64,000 bases of DNA, from contig SFLE01000009.1 of assembly GCA_004553495.1 (NCBI GenBank), positions 40,591-104,590 of the forward strand, read 5' to 3'. This DNA comes from Clostridiales bacterium (lineage in GTDB: Bacteria > Bacillota > Clostridia > Oscillospirales > Oscillospiraceae). Made by a program: the position numbers and the translations under genes. The notes under the pieces were generated by a model. It was not told where the DNA came from. It made no database searches and saw nothing but the letters and a program-made list of their open reading frames with translations. Position 1 is the first letter of the stretch, and every line of letters begins with the position of its first letter. This document shows positions 9,463 through 18,105 of this stretch, piece by piece.

Positions 9463-11552
9463 TGGACGCCGGTGCACTTGAGCGGTATGAGGAGTTTTTA
9501 CGCTCAGAGCCTATCGAGAGTATACTCAGCCGAAACCTCGGCTTTCTCCTCTATGATAATGAGCTCGTTTCCGCCGTGAAGCTCGATACCTCGCTTAAAA
9601 ATCGCACTGAGGGAGGGCAGGTGATCCTTGGCGGTGTGCCGTATCTTCTGCGCCCCGACTTTGACCGCCGCCACTGGACGGCGGGACTTCGCGTGCTTTT
9701 GGCGCACAAGGTGCAGCACGATAACAGCTCCGATTCCGATGCTCTAAAGAGAGTGTGCGAATTTTCCGAGCGCCTTTTTGAAGAGCGGGGCTTTCGCCCA
9801 TTTGTCGGGCACATACTCGGGCAGCGGGTCATGAACATCCTCGAGGATGCGAGAGTGAACAACATCATCTGCTGCCGCTTCCCGGGCTATGTCCCCATGC
9901 TGCGCTTTGTGAGCTATGCAAAAACGGACAGCCTCGAGCCGGACGGCACCCTGGAGGAGTTTTTCGCGCGGCTTGAGATATGCGCGCTCACGGGCCTCGG
10001 CTCGGGTCTCGACGGGGAGATAAAAAGGCTGATTGACGCAGCCGCCGTCGCAAAGACCTGTGCTGACTGTGAGAGGATATGCTTACAGATGTTAACGGGC
10101 ACGGCGGAGCTTTTTGCGCGGCTTTGCGGCGCAGAGCCCGATCTGCCCGCAGCGCTCGAGAGGATAAACGCGCAGATCGAGGACTATGCGTTTTCAGCCG
10201 AAACGCGCCTTGAGCAGCGCGGCGACGGCAGCGACAGCTATCTGCGCAGTCACGCGCCCGAGCCGGAAACCGAGCGCAAGGGCACGCCCGACGACGGCGA
10301 CGATGCCGACGGCGATAAAGGCAACAGCGCAAGCCCTGGCAGCGGAGATAATTCCGAGCGCCGCGGCGATATGAGCGGCAGTCTCACGGGATCCGATGTG
10401 AAGCCTAAGGACAGCGCAGGAACTGACGGACGAGAGGACAGGGGCGCGTCGTCGAGCGCCGGACGCTCGACAAACCACGGACAGAGCAGCTCGCTCGGCA
10501 TAAAAAACGACTCCGGAAGCGCCCTCTCCAAGGCTTTTGCCGAAGGACCGAACTCCGTGCGCGAGGTCATCGGTGCGGGATTTTCCCGCAAGCGCTCGGC
10601 GGCGCTGACCGAGGCGGAGCTCAATCAGATGCTCGGCAGCGCGGCATCGGAGCTCCTGCGCGAGCGGCGGTATGAAAAACTGAGCACCGTTCAAGCCGCG
10701 GGCGCAAGCCGTCTGAGCCTTGACGACCGCTCGAAGCTTGCGGGAGCTTACTCCTCCGTCAAATTTGAAGAGAGCAGCATAGCTCCCACTCGGCGCAGAC
10801 TTCCGCCGCAGTACGCAGAAAAGGCCCGGCAGATGCACAAGCGGCTCGACCGCATCCTGCGTGAGCAGCGCAGACGCAGCCTCAGTCAGCGGCGCGGCGC
10901 ACTCTCGGAAAGCGAGCTGTGGAAAATTCCGCTCGGCTCAAGGCACATATTCAAGAGCAAAACGCCGCCGAAAACGCGCGAGACCGCCTTTTATCTGCTC
11001 ATCGACCGCAGCGGAAGCATGGGTACGGGGCTCGGCAACGGCAGCTCGAAGCTCTTCACGGCGCTCATGACGGCTGCGATGATAGAGGAGGCGCTGAAGG
11101 ATATAGCCTATACGAAGATAGTCGCCTTCGACGGCGGACCGGACATCGTCGAGCATTGCGTCATAAAGGATTTCGAGCAAAAGGAGTTCGGCAGCCGCTG
11201 CTTTGATGCGATAACGCAGCTTTCCGCCGGAAACGGTAATAAGGACGGCTATTCCATCCGCGTTGCGTCCATGGAGCTCATAAAGCGCTGCGAAAAGCGC
11301 AGGATACTGGTCGTTCTGTCCGACGGGCTGCCGTCTGCATACAGGGGCGAGGCGGAGGCAATAGAGGATGTGCGCAGCGCGGTGCACGAGGCAAAGCGAC
11401 GCGGCATAATCGTGATCCCCGTCATCTATGCCGCCGACACGAAGCACAGCCTCGAGGCGTATATGAAGATGTATGGCAAGAATCTCATTCTCGCGTCCGA
11501 CAGCAGCATTCTGTCCGAGTTTGAAAAGATGTTGATCAAGCTTATAAAATAA
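9462..11552 (+). CDS. vWA-domain protein (NorD/CobT-like) partner of the AAA+ ATPase
   Basis: The 696-residue protein has an N-terminal helical domain with FNILEDARVN-like text near residue 130 (NILEDARVNNII), as in NorD/CbbO-type partners. A long Asp/Ser/Gly-rich low-complexity linker follows at about residues 250-345. The C-terminal vWA domain has a MIDAS motif DRSGSMG near residue 515 and LSDGLPS near 620. Such proteins deliver or recognise substrates for MoxR-type AAA+ ATPases. The start ATG overlaps the stop of the ATPase gene. It ends at a terminator identical to that at 7158-7186. Confidence 0.78.
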   Translation: MDAGALERYEEFLRSEPIESILSRNLGFLLYDNELVSAVKLDTSLKNRTEGGQVILGGVPYLLRPDFDRRHWTAGLRVLLAHKVQHDNSSDSDALKRVCEFSERLFEERGFRPFVGHILGQRVMNILEDARVNNIICCRFPGYVPMLRFVSYAKTDSLEPDGTLEEFFARLEICALTGLGSGLDGEIKRLIDAAAVAKTCADCERICLQMLTGTAELFARLCGAEPDLPAALERINAQIEDYAFSAETRLEQRGDGSDSYLRSHAPEPETERKGTPDDGDDADGDKGNSASPGSGDNSERRGDMSGSLTGSDVKPKDSAGTDGREDRGASSSAGRSTNHGQSSSLGIKNDSGSALSKAFAEGPNSVREVIGAGFSRKRSAALTEAELNQMLGSAASELLRERRYEKLSTVQAAGASRLSLDDRSKLAGAYSSVKFEESSIAPTRRRLPPQYAEKARQMHKRLDRILREQRRRSLSQRRGALSESELWKIPLGSRHIFKSKTPPKTRETAFYLLIDRSGSMGTGLGNGSSKLFTALMTAAMIEEALKDIAYTKIVAFDGGPDIVEHCVIKDFEQKEFGSRCFDAITQLSAGNGNKDGYSIRVASMELIKRCEKRRILVVLSDGLPSAYRGEAEAIEDVRSAVHEAKRRGIIVIPVIYAADTKHSLEAYMKMYGKNLILASDSSILSEFEKMLIKLIK

Positions 11553-11579
11553 AACCGAGGTCAATTGACCTCGGTTTTT
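11551..11579. terminator. Bidirectional terminator (copy 2 of a 29-nt repeat)
   Basis: The stem ACCGAGGTCA and its complement, flanked by A4 and T5, is identical over 29 nt to 7158-7186. It serves the vWA gene and the convergent metallo-beta-lactamase-fold gene. Confidence 0.9.
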
Positions 11580-12208
11580 CATATTATGCAGCTTTTGTCC
11601 GGCTCGAAAACGACTATGCGGCGTTTGTCGGCCGGCTGTATGTCATATTCATTGCCTCCAAGACGGACTATTTCGTCCTCGTTCCAGAGCGAGAGGAAAT
11701 CATCCACCGGAGCGACATTTTCAAGCCCGATGCCGTCGCCGGAATAGTGCATCGGGACTATCGTTTTTGCGCTAAGCGCTATTGCGACCTCGCGCGCCTG
11801 CTTTGCACAGATGGTGTAGAACCCGCCGACGGGTATCATGAGCACATCTATCTTCCCGAGCTGAGACACCGTGTCCGGCGTGAGCGCGTGACCGAGATCG
11901 CCCAGATGCGCTATGCGCACGGAGCCCGCTTCAATGACGGTGCACAGGTTATCCCCGCGCATTTTGCCGAGCTGACCGTCGTGAAATGTCTTCACCTGCG
12001 TAACGGCAAAGCGAGGCTCCGTTCCCGACAGCTCAACGCCTTCGGTGTAGTTGTGATCGGAGTGACCGTGGCTGCATATGACGGCATCGGCGTGCAGCCG
12101 AGGTAGCCTGAGACCGCGCACGCTGCCCGGAGCATATGGATCAAACACCACGCTGCCGAGCGGGGTGTCAAGCTCAAAGCAGGCGTGGCAATGCCATATA
12201 AGCTTCAT
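11579..12208 (-). CDS. Metallo-beta-lactamase fold hydrolase (UPF0173/UlaG-like)
   Basis: The 209-residue protein opens MKLIWHCHACFELDTPLG and has the metal-binding motif SHGHSDHNY near residues 46-54, a GDLGH segment, and a late MHYSGDG histidine. This pattern is that of the UlaG/UPF0173 branch of metal-dependent hydrolases, where substrates are mostly unknown. It is the last gene of a minus-strand set after the SGNH and DUF4358 lipoproteins, with 3 nt between it and the DUF4358 gene. Confidence 0.85.
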   Translation of the reverse strand: MKLIWHCHACFELDTPLGSVVFDPYAPGSVRGLRLPRLHADAVICSHGHSDHNYTEGVELSGTEPRFAVTQVKTFHDGQLGKMRGDNLCTVIEAGSVRIAHLGDLGHALTPDTVSQLGKIDVLMIPVGGFYTICAKQAREVAIALSAKTIVPMHYSGDGIGLENVAPVDDFLSLWNEDEIVRLGGNEYDIQPADKRRIVVFEPDKSCII

Positions 12209-12211
12209 TTC

Positions 12212-12700
12212 TCAGCCCTCGAAGCAGCTCTCGAACGCGGATTTCACGGCGGTGCGTGCATCGTCGCTCAAAATGGCGTACATGACATAGTTGCCCTGCT
12301 GCCAGACCTCGGCGTTATCGAGCTTGGGCTTTTCATCGGGCATATAGCCGTCCATCCATGCGTCCTGACGGTAGTCGATATATTCGTTGAGGGCGGTCGC
12401 TATCTTGTCGGCATTTTCCTTGCTGGTAGCCTTGAATATGCCGTATTCGTTAAGGTTTATACCTATGGTGGAGATGATGGTGTTGCGGAGCTCGTAATAA
12501 GTGGGGTCTATGTGCATGATGTCGGCGACATAATCATCGGGGATCTGGGACATATCGTCCATGTTGATCTGAGATGCCGCGAAAACGGCATCGGCGACAT
12601 CCTGCATATCGGGATCGGTGGAACCCTTGCTGACGCTGCATCCGCACAGCAGGCAGGTCATAAGTATAAAAGCGGTTATGGATGTGGAAATTCTTTTCAT
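12212..12700 (-). CDS. DUF4358-type lipoprotein
   Basis: The 162-residue protein has a lipoprotein signal peptide with lipobox LLCGC (Cys about residue 20). A small extracytoplasmic domain follows, with the GIFKATSKENADKI and YVMYAILSDD strands seen in DUF4358 proteins. The function of this family is unknown. A second DUF4358-like gene occurs at 42957-43436. Its direct neighbour is a secreted SGNH hydrolase, so a role with surface ester metabolism is possible but unproven. Confidence 0.75.
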   Translation of the reverse strand: MKRISTSITAFILMTCLLCGCSVSKGSTDPDMQDVADAVFAASQINMDDMSQIPDDYVADIMHIDPTYYELRNTIISTIGINLNEYGIFKATSKENADKIATALNEYIDYRQDAWMDGYMPDEKPKLDNAEVWQQGNYVMYAILSDDARTAVKSAFESCFEG

Positions 12701-12715
12701 GTAAAGTACCTCGCA

Positions 12716-13519
12716 TTAAAGATAAGCGTGAGTCTTGAGATAGCCGAGAACGCGCTCGAAGCCGGAGGCGTTCAGGTGAATGCCGTCGCCGTTGCCGTAT
12801 TCGTGCACGAGCTTTCCGTCACTGCCCTTGAGGACGGATGCCGAGTCGGTATACTTGGCGCCGGTCTGCTCCGCAACGGAGAGTATCCAGCCGTTTGCGC
12901 GGGTTATGACCTCGTTGTTTATGCCGTTATCCTTCGCCTCATAGGAAGCCTCGACGGGGTAGATGGAGTTGCAGATTATCTTCGTGTCGGGGCTGACGGA
13001 CTTTATGCGCTCGACAAGGGCGGTGTACTGGGACTTGAACGACTCCTCATCCATCATGGAAACGCCGTTCACACCGATGGTGAGCACGATATACTCGGGC
13101 TTTGCGCGCCCTACGGCATCGGTTATGGGTATCTCCTCGCCGGTGGGCGGGTAGAGTATAGTTGCGACCGACTGGTTAAACAGCGCAAGAGTGCCGCTTG
13201 TGGGAGTCCATATCTGCGATGCGGGCAGAACATCATAGGCCTTGAGACCGTAGGTCGTGCTGTCGCCTATAAACACCATGCGCGAAATGTAATCGTCGCC
13301 GGCGTCGGCTGTCTCGCCGAGCTGAGCGGAGCTTCCGGAGGGGTCTGCCGGCGAGGAGGTCTCCTCGGGACCCTGTGGCGCCTGAGTGTTCACCGAGGGC
13401 GGATTATAGCTCGGCTCCGGCGTGGGCTCGGGATCGTCCTTGCCGCCGCAGGCGCACAGAAGGCATACAATTGCTGAGAGCATAAGTATAACGAGTGAAT
13501 TTTTAAATTTTTTATTCAT
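12716..13519 (-). CDS. SGNH/GDSL-family lipoprotein esterase
   Basis: The 267-residue lipoprotein has a signal peptide ending LLCACG and a Pro/Ser-rich linker (residues about 27-70). Its SGNH hydrolase domain has block I FIGDSTTYG (Ser nucleophile), block III GVNG and block V DGIHLN (Asp-His). It probably acts outside the membrane on ester-linked groups of cell-wall polymers or glycans; the substrate is not known. Transcription starts from a clear promoter at 13544-13572, and the DUF4358 gene follows after 15 nt. Confidence 0.85.
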   Translation of the reverse strand: MNKKFKNSLVILMLSAIVCLLCACGGKDDPEPTPEPSYNPPSVNTQAPQGPEETSSPADPSGSSAQLGETADAGDDYISRMVFIGDSTTYGLKAYDVLPASQIWTPTSGTLALFNQSVATILYPPTGEEIPITDAVGRAKPEYIVLTIGVNGVSMMDEESFKSQYTALVERIKSVSPDTKIICNSIYPVEASYEAKDNGINNEVITRANGWILSVAEQTGAKYTDSASVLKGSDGKLVHEYGNGDGIHLNASGFERVLGYLKTHAYL

Positions 13520-13543
13520 TTATATCACCTCAAAATCGGAGAA

Positions 13544-13572
13544 ATTATAACATACGCAATACTGTGCTTCAA
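13544..13572 (-). promoter_or_regulatory. Promoter of the SGNH-DUF4358-MBL genes
   Basis: On the minus strand TTGAAG (13567-13572) is 17 nt from TATAAT (13544-13549). Confidence 0.75.
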
Positions 13573-13608
13573 GGCGAAAACTGTTAAAATAGTGACCGAA
13601 GTGTTAAA

Positions 13609-13638
13609 ATTGCCTGCCCAATGAGTATCAGGCAGGCG
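13609..13638 (-). terminator. Terminator of the acyl-CoA ligase gene
   Basis: GCCTGCC at about 13610-13616 pairs with GGCAGGC at about 13631-13637. On the minus strand the stem is followed by ATTTTAAC. Confidence 0.75.
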
Positions 13639-13645
13639 ATTATCA

Positions 13646-15379
13646 TTAAGCCTTGAACTGCTCCTCTGCTTTGCGCTTGGCCTCCTCTTCCTCCTCGAGA
13701 ACGCGGTAAGCGACCTTGCCGACGAGCGTTTTCGGCAGCTCGCGGCGAAACTCGATGTCATACGGCATCGCGTATTTCGCAATGTTCTTGCGGCAGTATG
13801 CAAGAATGGCTTCCTTGGTCTTGGGGCTTTCGGGAACGCCGGGCTTGAGCATAACGAACGCCTTGACCTTATGCATCTTGTAGGGGTCGGGAACGCCGAT
13901 GATGCAGCTCATGTGCACATACTCATGAGCGTCGAGGATATTTTCGAGCTGACCGGGATAGACATTGTAGCCGGAGGTGATTATCATTCTCTTGGCGCGG
14001 CCCTTGAAGTAGATAAAGCCCTCGTCGTCCATCATGCCGAGGTCACCCGTGTACATCCATGTAAGACCGTCGTCGTGCTTGCGCAGGGTCTGAGCGGTCT
14101 CCTCGGGGTGATTTACATACTCCATCATAACGGTGGGACCGGCTATGAGGATCTCGCCCTCCTCGCCGTAGGGCAGCTCCTTATCCGTGCCGGGCTCGAC
14201 TATCTTGTAATAGGTGTCGGGGAACGGCAGACCGATGCTGCCCTCCTTTGCCATGTGCGGCGGGGTGAGGCAGCTCGCGGTCACGCACTCGGTAAGACCG
14301 AAGCCCTCGCGTATCTGTATCTTCGCGTTGTGGTCGTACAGGAACTTGTCGAACTTTTTCTTGAGCTCAATGGAGAGACTGTCGCCGCCGGAGAAAACGC
14401 CCTTGAGCGAGCTGAGGTCTGCTTTATCCATGCTCGGCAGCCTGAGCAGCGCCTCGTAAAGCGTGGGAACGCCGGCGATGAAGTTGCAGTGGTATTTCGT
14501 TATCTGCTTTGCGTAGGTCTCGGCGGTGAAGCGAGGGATGAGGATGCATCTGCCGCCCTGCGAGAGCATCGTGTGGATGCATACGCCCAGACCGAAGCCG
14601 TGGAACAGGGGCATTGCCGCGAGCATCTTGTCGCCGACGCGGAACATCGGGTTTGCCGCGATGACCTGCTGACCGAGGGCGTTGAAGTTGCGGTTTGAAA
14701 GCAGAATGCCCTTGGTGGTGCCGGTGGTGCCGCCGGAATAGAGGATAACGGCGGGGTCGGAGCCCGTGCGCTTTACCTTGTAATTATAGAAGCAGTGCCT
14801 GCCTATGTGCAGGAATTCTTTCCAGCGGATAACGGGCGCGTCCTCGGGGATCTTCTTTATCTTTCTGCCCTCGGTGAGCATATAGCCCGCCTTGACGGGC
14901 TTTGACAGCTCGTCCTTTATGCTGGCGATGACAATATTGACCACCTTGGTGTTGTGGCGGATGCTCTCAAACTTGTTGTAGAACTGGTCAAGAGTTATCG
15001 CCGTTACCGATTCCGACTCGTTGAGGTAAAACTCTATCTCTTTTTCCGCGGACAGGGGGTGGATCATGTTGCAGATGCCGCCGATGAGGTTAACGGCGTA
15101 AAACATCTGTATCGCCTGCGGGCAGTTGGGCATTGCGATGGTGACCTTGTCGCCCTCGCGAACGCCGATGGTGCGCAGCGACTTTGCGCACGCCTCGATC
15201 TCTTTTATAAGCGTCTTATAAGTAGTAGAACGACCCATGAAATCGAATGCGACATTATTTGGGTATTTTTCAGCAATAGCCTCTACAGCCTCGAACATCG
15301 AGCCGTCGAAATAGTCGAGAGTAAAGGGAACCTCGCCCAAGTGCGCCTTCCACGGCGCCTTGGCTGTTATATTCTCCAT
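13646..15379 (-). CDS. Long-chain acyl-CoA ligase (AMP-binding family)
   Basis: This protein of about 577 residues is an ANL-superfamily enzyme that activates a carboxylate with ATP and transfers it to CoA. It carries the P-loop SGGTTGTTKG, the GFGLTE adenylate motif, YTGDLG and the C-terminal catalytic lysine in KTLVGKVAYR. The arrangement is FadD/LcfB-like, but chain-length preference cannot be read. The ATG at 15379 was preferred over two ATGs just upstream because AGGA then sits 9 nt away. It is monocistronic. Confidence 0.85.
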   Translation of the reverse strand: MENITAKAPWKAHLGEVPFTLDYFDGSMFEAVEAIAEKYPNNVAFDFMGRSTTYKTLIKEIEACAKSLRTIGVREGDKVTIAMPNCPQAIQMFYAVNLIGGICNMIHPLSAEKEIEFYLNESESVTAITLDQFYNKFESIRHNTKVVNIVIASIKDELSKPVKAGYMLTEGRKIKKIPEDAPVIRWKEFLHIGRHCFYNYKVKRTGSDPAVILYSGGTTGTTKGILLSNRNFNALGQQVIAANPMFRVGDKMLAAMPLFHGFGLGVCIHTMLSQGGRCILIPRFTAETYAKQITKYHCNFIAGVPTLYEALLRLPSMDKADLSSLKGVFSGGDSLSIELKKKFDKFLYDHNAKIQIREGFGLTECVTASCLTPPHMAKEGSIGLPFPDTYYKIVEPGTDKELPYGEEGEILIAGPTVMMEYVNHPEETAQTLRKHDDGLTWMYTGDLGMMDDEGFIYFKGRAKRMIITSGYNVYPGQLENILDAHEYVHMSCIIGVPDPYKMHKVKAFVMLKPGVPESPKTKEAILAYCRKNIAKYAMPYDIEFRRELPKTLVGKVAYRVLEEEEEAKRKAEEQFKA

Positions 15380-15418
15380 TTGCATCATTCCTTTTAAAAA
15401 TTAAAATAATGTGAGGAC

Positions 15419-15447
15419 ATAATATATCATAGCGCGGCTTTTGTCAA
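15419..15447 (-). promoter_or_regulatory. Promoter of the acyl-CoA ligase gene
   Basis: On the minus strand TTGACA (15442-15447) and TATTAT (15419-15424) are exactly 17 nt apart. Confidence 0.8.
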
Positions 15448-15539
15448 ATTCTGAACAAAAAGTATAGAGCCGGAGCATTGGGCGGATTCAGGTAAGGAAA
15501 AATCGGCTTTGACCGGCTCTTTTCCGCCCATACTGCACA

Positions 15540-15578
15540 AAAATCTCCGGTAATACACAAAGTATTGCCGGAGATTTG
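15540..15578. terminator. Intergenic hairpin, probable terminator
   Basis: AAATCTCCGG pairs with CCGGAGATTT around the inner AATAC/GTATT pairing. The stem is followed by TTGTTGTTTT on the plus strand. It lies in the roughly 390-nt gap between the acyl-CoA ligase and the TagH-like gene. Confidence 0.55.
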
Positions 15579-15623
15579 TTGTTTTGTCTTAACAAAAAAT
15601 AGCTCGCTCAAAACTGCTGCGCA

Positions 15624-15731
15624 CCCTGTAAAATTGGATTTTTTTCCGAGGCAAGGCGAAGCTTGACGGGCATAATGGATGTATGACTTAGAGCTTTAAC
15701 GCAGCATCGGGGAAAAAGGCTTTTTACAGGG
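15624..15731. repeat. REP/MITE-like palindromic element (108 bp)
   Basis: The ends are inverted copies, CCCTGTAAAA at 15624-15633 and TTTTACAGGG at 15722-15731. Inside, TTTTTTTCCGA is mirrored imperfectly by TCGGGGAAAAA. The centre contains AAGCTTGACGGGC and GACTTAGAGCTT, which can also pair partly. There is no ORF. The structure suggests a miniature non-coding mobile or REP-like repeat, but only one copy was seen here. Confidence 0.5.
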
Positions 15732-15781
15732 CGAATTATCCTTATCTGAATTCGCCCCTCGGGGCGGCTCTTCAGCTGTGA

Positions 15782-17230
15782 CTATCTTAATTTAACGCAG
15801 TAGTAGGAGAGAAGATAGGTCTTTTCGCATTTGTAGGCGTTCCACACCCGGTCGGCAAGCTCCTCCGGCTCACCTGCTTTGCGCTGGAATGCGCGTATCT
15901 CCTCAATGACCTCCTGCATATCGTTTTCGCACGCCTCTTCGAGGTCGTAGAACCTGTCGCAATTGAAGTAGGCATACACCATAAGGCTGCGGTATTTGCC
16001 CTCGGGCTGGGAGTAAAACTCCGCGCGTATCTCCTCGACGAGCGCATCCAACCGCGCCATGTGCGAATATTTTATAGCCTCGATCTCCGCTGCGGCAAGA
16101 GCTTTCTTGTACTGCTGGCGGCTGAGGTCTCCCGCCTGGAGCAGGACCTCCTTGGCGATGTCGGTGTAGGTTGCCTCTTCGTTTATTATCCGCTGCGCGC
16201 CTTCTTTGAAAATGTTATAGTCCCAGCGTGAGGTGTCCACCTCGAGAAGCTCGTCTATCTCGCCGTGATAGTTTCCAGCTACCTGCATTATCTGCTCGGG
16301 GGTCATGTTCTGCGCGTAGTAATAGGACTTGAGCAGATCGTACTGCGCCCAGACAAAGCAGCCGAGGACGGCAGCCATAATGAGCATGAAATAAACAAAC
16401 ACCTCGGCAACGACCTTGCCTGTGGTTTTCTTGAGCTTGTTGCGGGGGCTTTCCTGAGTGTTTTTCAGCGACTCCGTCTGCGGGAGCTTGCCGGTGTTGA
16501 GATACTCGGCATAGGCATCGCATACCTCATCGGGCTTTCCAAACATGACCATGCGGCCCTTGTCGAGCCACAGCACCTTGTTGCACTGATTTCTTACCGT
16601 TTGCAGCGAATGCGAGACCATGAGAGCGGTCGTGTCGCCGGAGTCTATGATGCTCTGCATTTTCTGCTGGCTGCGCTTGCGGAAGTCGCCGTCGCCGACG
16701 GCGAATATCTCGTCAAGGATGATTATGTCGGGCTCCACCATGCTCGCAATGGCAAACGCTATGCGGCTTTTCATGCCGCTCGAGAGCGTTCTGAACGGAC
16801 TGTTCTGGAACTCGCGCATATCGGCAAAGTCGATTATCTCATCGTATTTTGAGTCGATAAACTCTCGGGAATAGCCCATGAACGCGCCGCGGAGGTAAAC
16901 ATTCTCGCGCACGGTCATTTCGCGGTCAAAGCCTGTGCCGAGCTCGAGCAGCGCGCATATGCGCCCCTTCTTCTCAATAGTGCCCGAGGCGGGAGTGAGC
17001 GTTCCGCTGATGGCCTTCATCATCGTCGATTTGCCCGCGCCGTTTTTGCCGACAACGCCGAGCATATCGCCCTTTTCAAGCGAAAACGACACATTTTTAA
17101 GCGCCCAGAACTCGTTTGAGCGGGGGCTCTTTCCGAGTATGCGCTTTACGATATCCGAGGTCGAGCGCGAATCCTGCTTGCGGTAGCGCACCGAAACATC
17201 GTCAAGTACAAGGACTTTGTTTTCTTCCAT
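15782..17230 (-). CDS. TagH-like polymer exporter ATP-binding protein with C-terminal membrane anchor
   Basis: The 482-residue protein is the ATPase of a Wzt/TagH-type ABC exporter. Walker A GKNGAGKST is at residues 61-69, the signature LSSGMKSR is at 149-156, Walker B IIILDEIFAVGD is near 169-180 and the switch His is in VSHSL (207). A basic linker (about 255-272) leads to one transmembrane helix (about 274-295), then about 185 residues of charged helical sequence, presumably outside the cell. This resembles TagH, which also carries a C-terminal extension. It follows the permease gene by 12 nt. Confidence 0.88.
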   Translation of the reverse strand: MEENKVLVLDDVSVRYRKQDSRSTSDIVKRILGKSPRSNEFWALKNVSFSLEKGDMLGVVGKNGAGKSTMMKAISGTLTPASGTIEKKGRICALLELGTGFDREMTVRENVYLRGAFMGYSREFIDSKYDEIIDFADMREFQNSPFRTLSSGMKSRIAFAIASMVEPDIIILDEIFAVGDGDFRKRSQQKMQSIIDSGDTTALMVSHSLQTVRNQCNKVLWLDKGRMVMFGKPDEVCDAYAEYLNTGKLPQTESLKNTQESPRNKLKKTTGKVVAEVFVYFMLIMAAVLGCFVWAQYDLLKSYYYAQNMTPEQIMQVAGNYHGEIDELLEVDTSRWDYNIFKEGAQRIINEEATYTDIAKEVLLQAGDLSRQQYKKALAAAEIEAIKYSHMARLDALVEEIRAEFYSQPEGKYRSLMVYAYFNCDRFYDLEEACENDMQEVIEEIRAFQRKAGEPEELADRVWNAYKCEKTYLLSYYCVKLR

Positions 17231-17242
17231 ATCGCCGCCTCC

Positions 17243-18013
17243 TTACACATACAGCGCGATCTTGTCGCGCGCGATGCGGTAGGTGAACCAGCCGATGAAT
17301 GCGCAGAAAGCCGCCATTACAAAGAGAATGAGGTGCGTGGATATCGACGGTACCGTGGAATGGATTATAAGCTGGCGGAAGTAGTCAACGCACATATACA
17401 GCGGGTTGCAGTTTAAAAGCCTGCGCATTATGCCGGGCAGGATGGAAACATCGTAGAATATCGCGGAGGCGTACATTATGATCCTTGTTATAACGGGCCA
17501 GAGGTAGTTTACATCGCGGAAGAATATGTACACCGTGCTCAAAAACATCCCGATGCCGAAGTTTATGAAATAAAGGCACGCCATGGGATAGAGAAGATAC
17601 ACGAACCGCCAGTGGAACTCGATGCCGTCAACGGCGACGAAAATGAAAAATACCAGCAGCGAAACAAAAAAGTCTATCGCCTGAGCAACGCTCTGCGATA
17701 TGAGGAAATAATGCTTGGGAACGGGGACCTTGCTGAATATCGGCGCATTATCGTACAAAACCTTCATCGAGCCGCGCGTTGCGGAGGAGAAGTAGTTGAA
17801 AAGCAGCAGACCGCAGAACAGGTATATCGTGTAGTGCGGCATGTTGCGTCCGAAAAATGTGCCGAAAACCACATCCATGGTCAGCAGCAGAAACAGCGGC
17901 GAAAGAGCGCTCCACAGTATTCCGAAGGTGGTGCGCTTATACTTTTTTATGAAATCCCGCCTTATAAGTTCAGCAAGAAGAAAGCCCTTATTGGTCGTCT
18001 TGTCCGAAGTCAT
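17243..18013 (-). CDS. TagG-like polymer exporter permease
   Basis: The 256-residue integral membrane protein is of the ABC-2 type seen in teichoic acid and O-antigen exporters. It has an amphipathic N-terminus (LLAELIRRDFIKKYKRT), about six transmembrane segments and the family phrase NCNPLYMCVDYFRQ before the last helices. With the downstream ATPase it should flip a lipid-linked cell-surface polymer across the membrane. It is first in the exporter pair and lies behind a promoter whose start region is a 30-bp near-perfect palindrome. Confidence 0.88.
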   Translation of the reverse strand: MTSDKTTNKGFLLAELIRRDFIKKYKRTTFGILWSALSPLFLLLTMDVVFGTFFGRNMPHYTIYLFCGLLLFNYFSSATRGSMKVLYDNAPIFSKVPVPKHYFLISQSVAQAIDFFVSLLVFFIFVAVDGIEFHWRFVYLLYPMACLYFINFGIGMFLSTVYIFFRDVNYLWPVITRIIMYASAIFYDVSILPGIMRRLLNCNPLYMCVDYFRQLIIHSTVPSISTHLILFVMAAFCAFIGWFTYRIARDKIALYV

Positions 18014-18047
18014 AGGTTAAAAGTTCTCCTTAAAAAAGACCGTGCAC

Positions 18048-18103
18048 AATGACACAATTGAATACAATCATGTCATTATAACACAGTCCTACGCATAATT
18101 CCA
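18048..18103 (-). promoter_or_regulatory. Promoter with overlapping 30-bp palindrome before the exporter genes
   Basis: On the minus strand a TGGAAT box (18098-18103) is 17 nt from TATAAT (18075-18080). From 18077 to 18048 runs a near-perfect inverted repeat: AATGACA, ATTG, TATT, CAAT, TGTCATT with 2-nt interruptions. It covers the expected transcription start, which fits an operator. Confidence 0.6.
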
Positions 18104-18105
18104 TA

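Noticed and set aside
12185..13477. 430-residue plus-strand ORF
   Set aside because: It lies antisense to the SGNH and DUF4358 lipoprotein genes, which have clear motifs, signal peptides and a promoter. The ORF has no family features.
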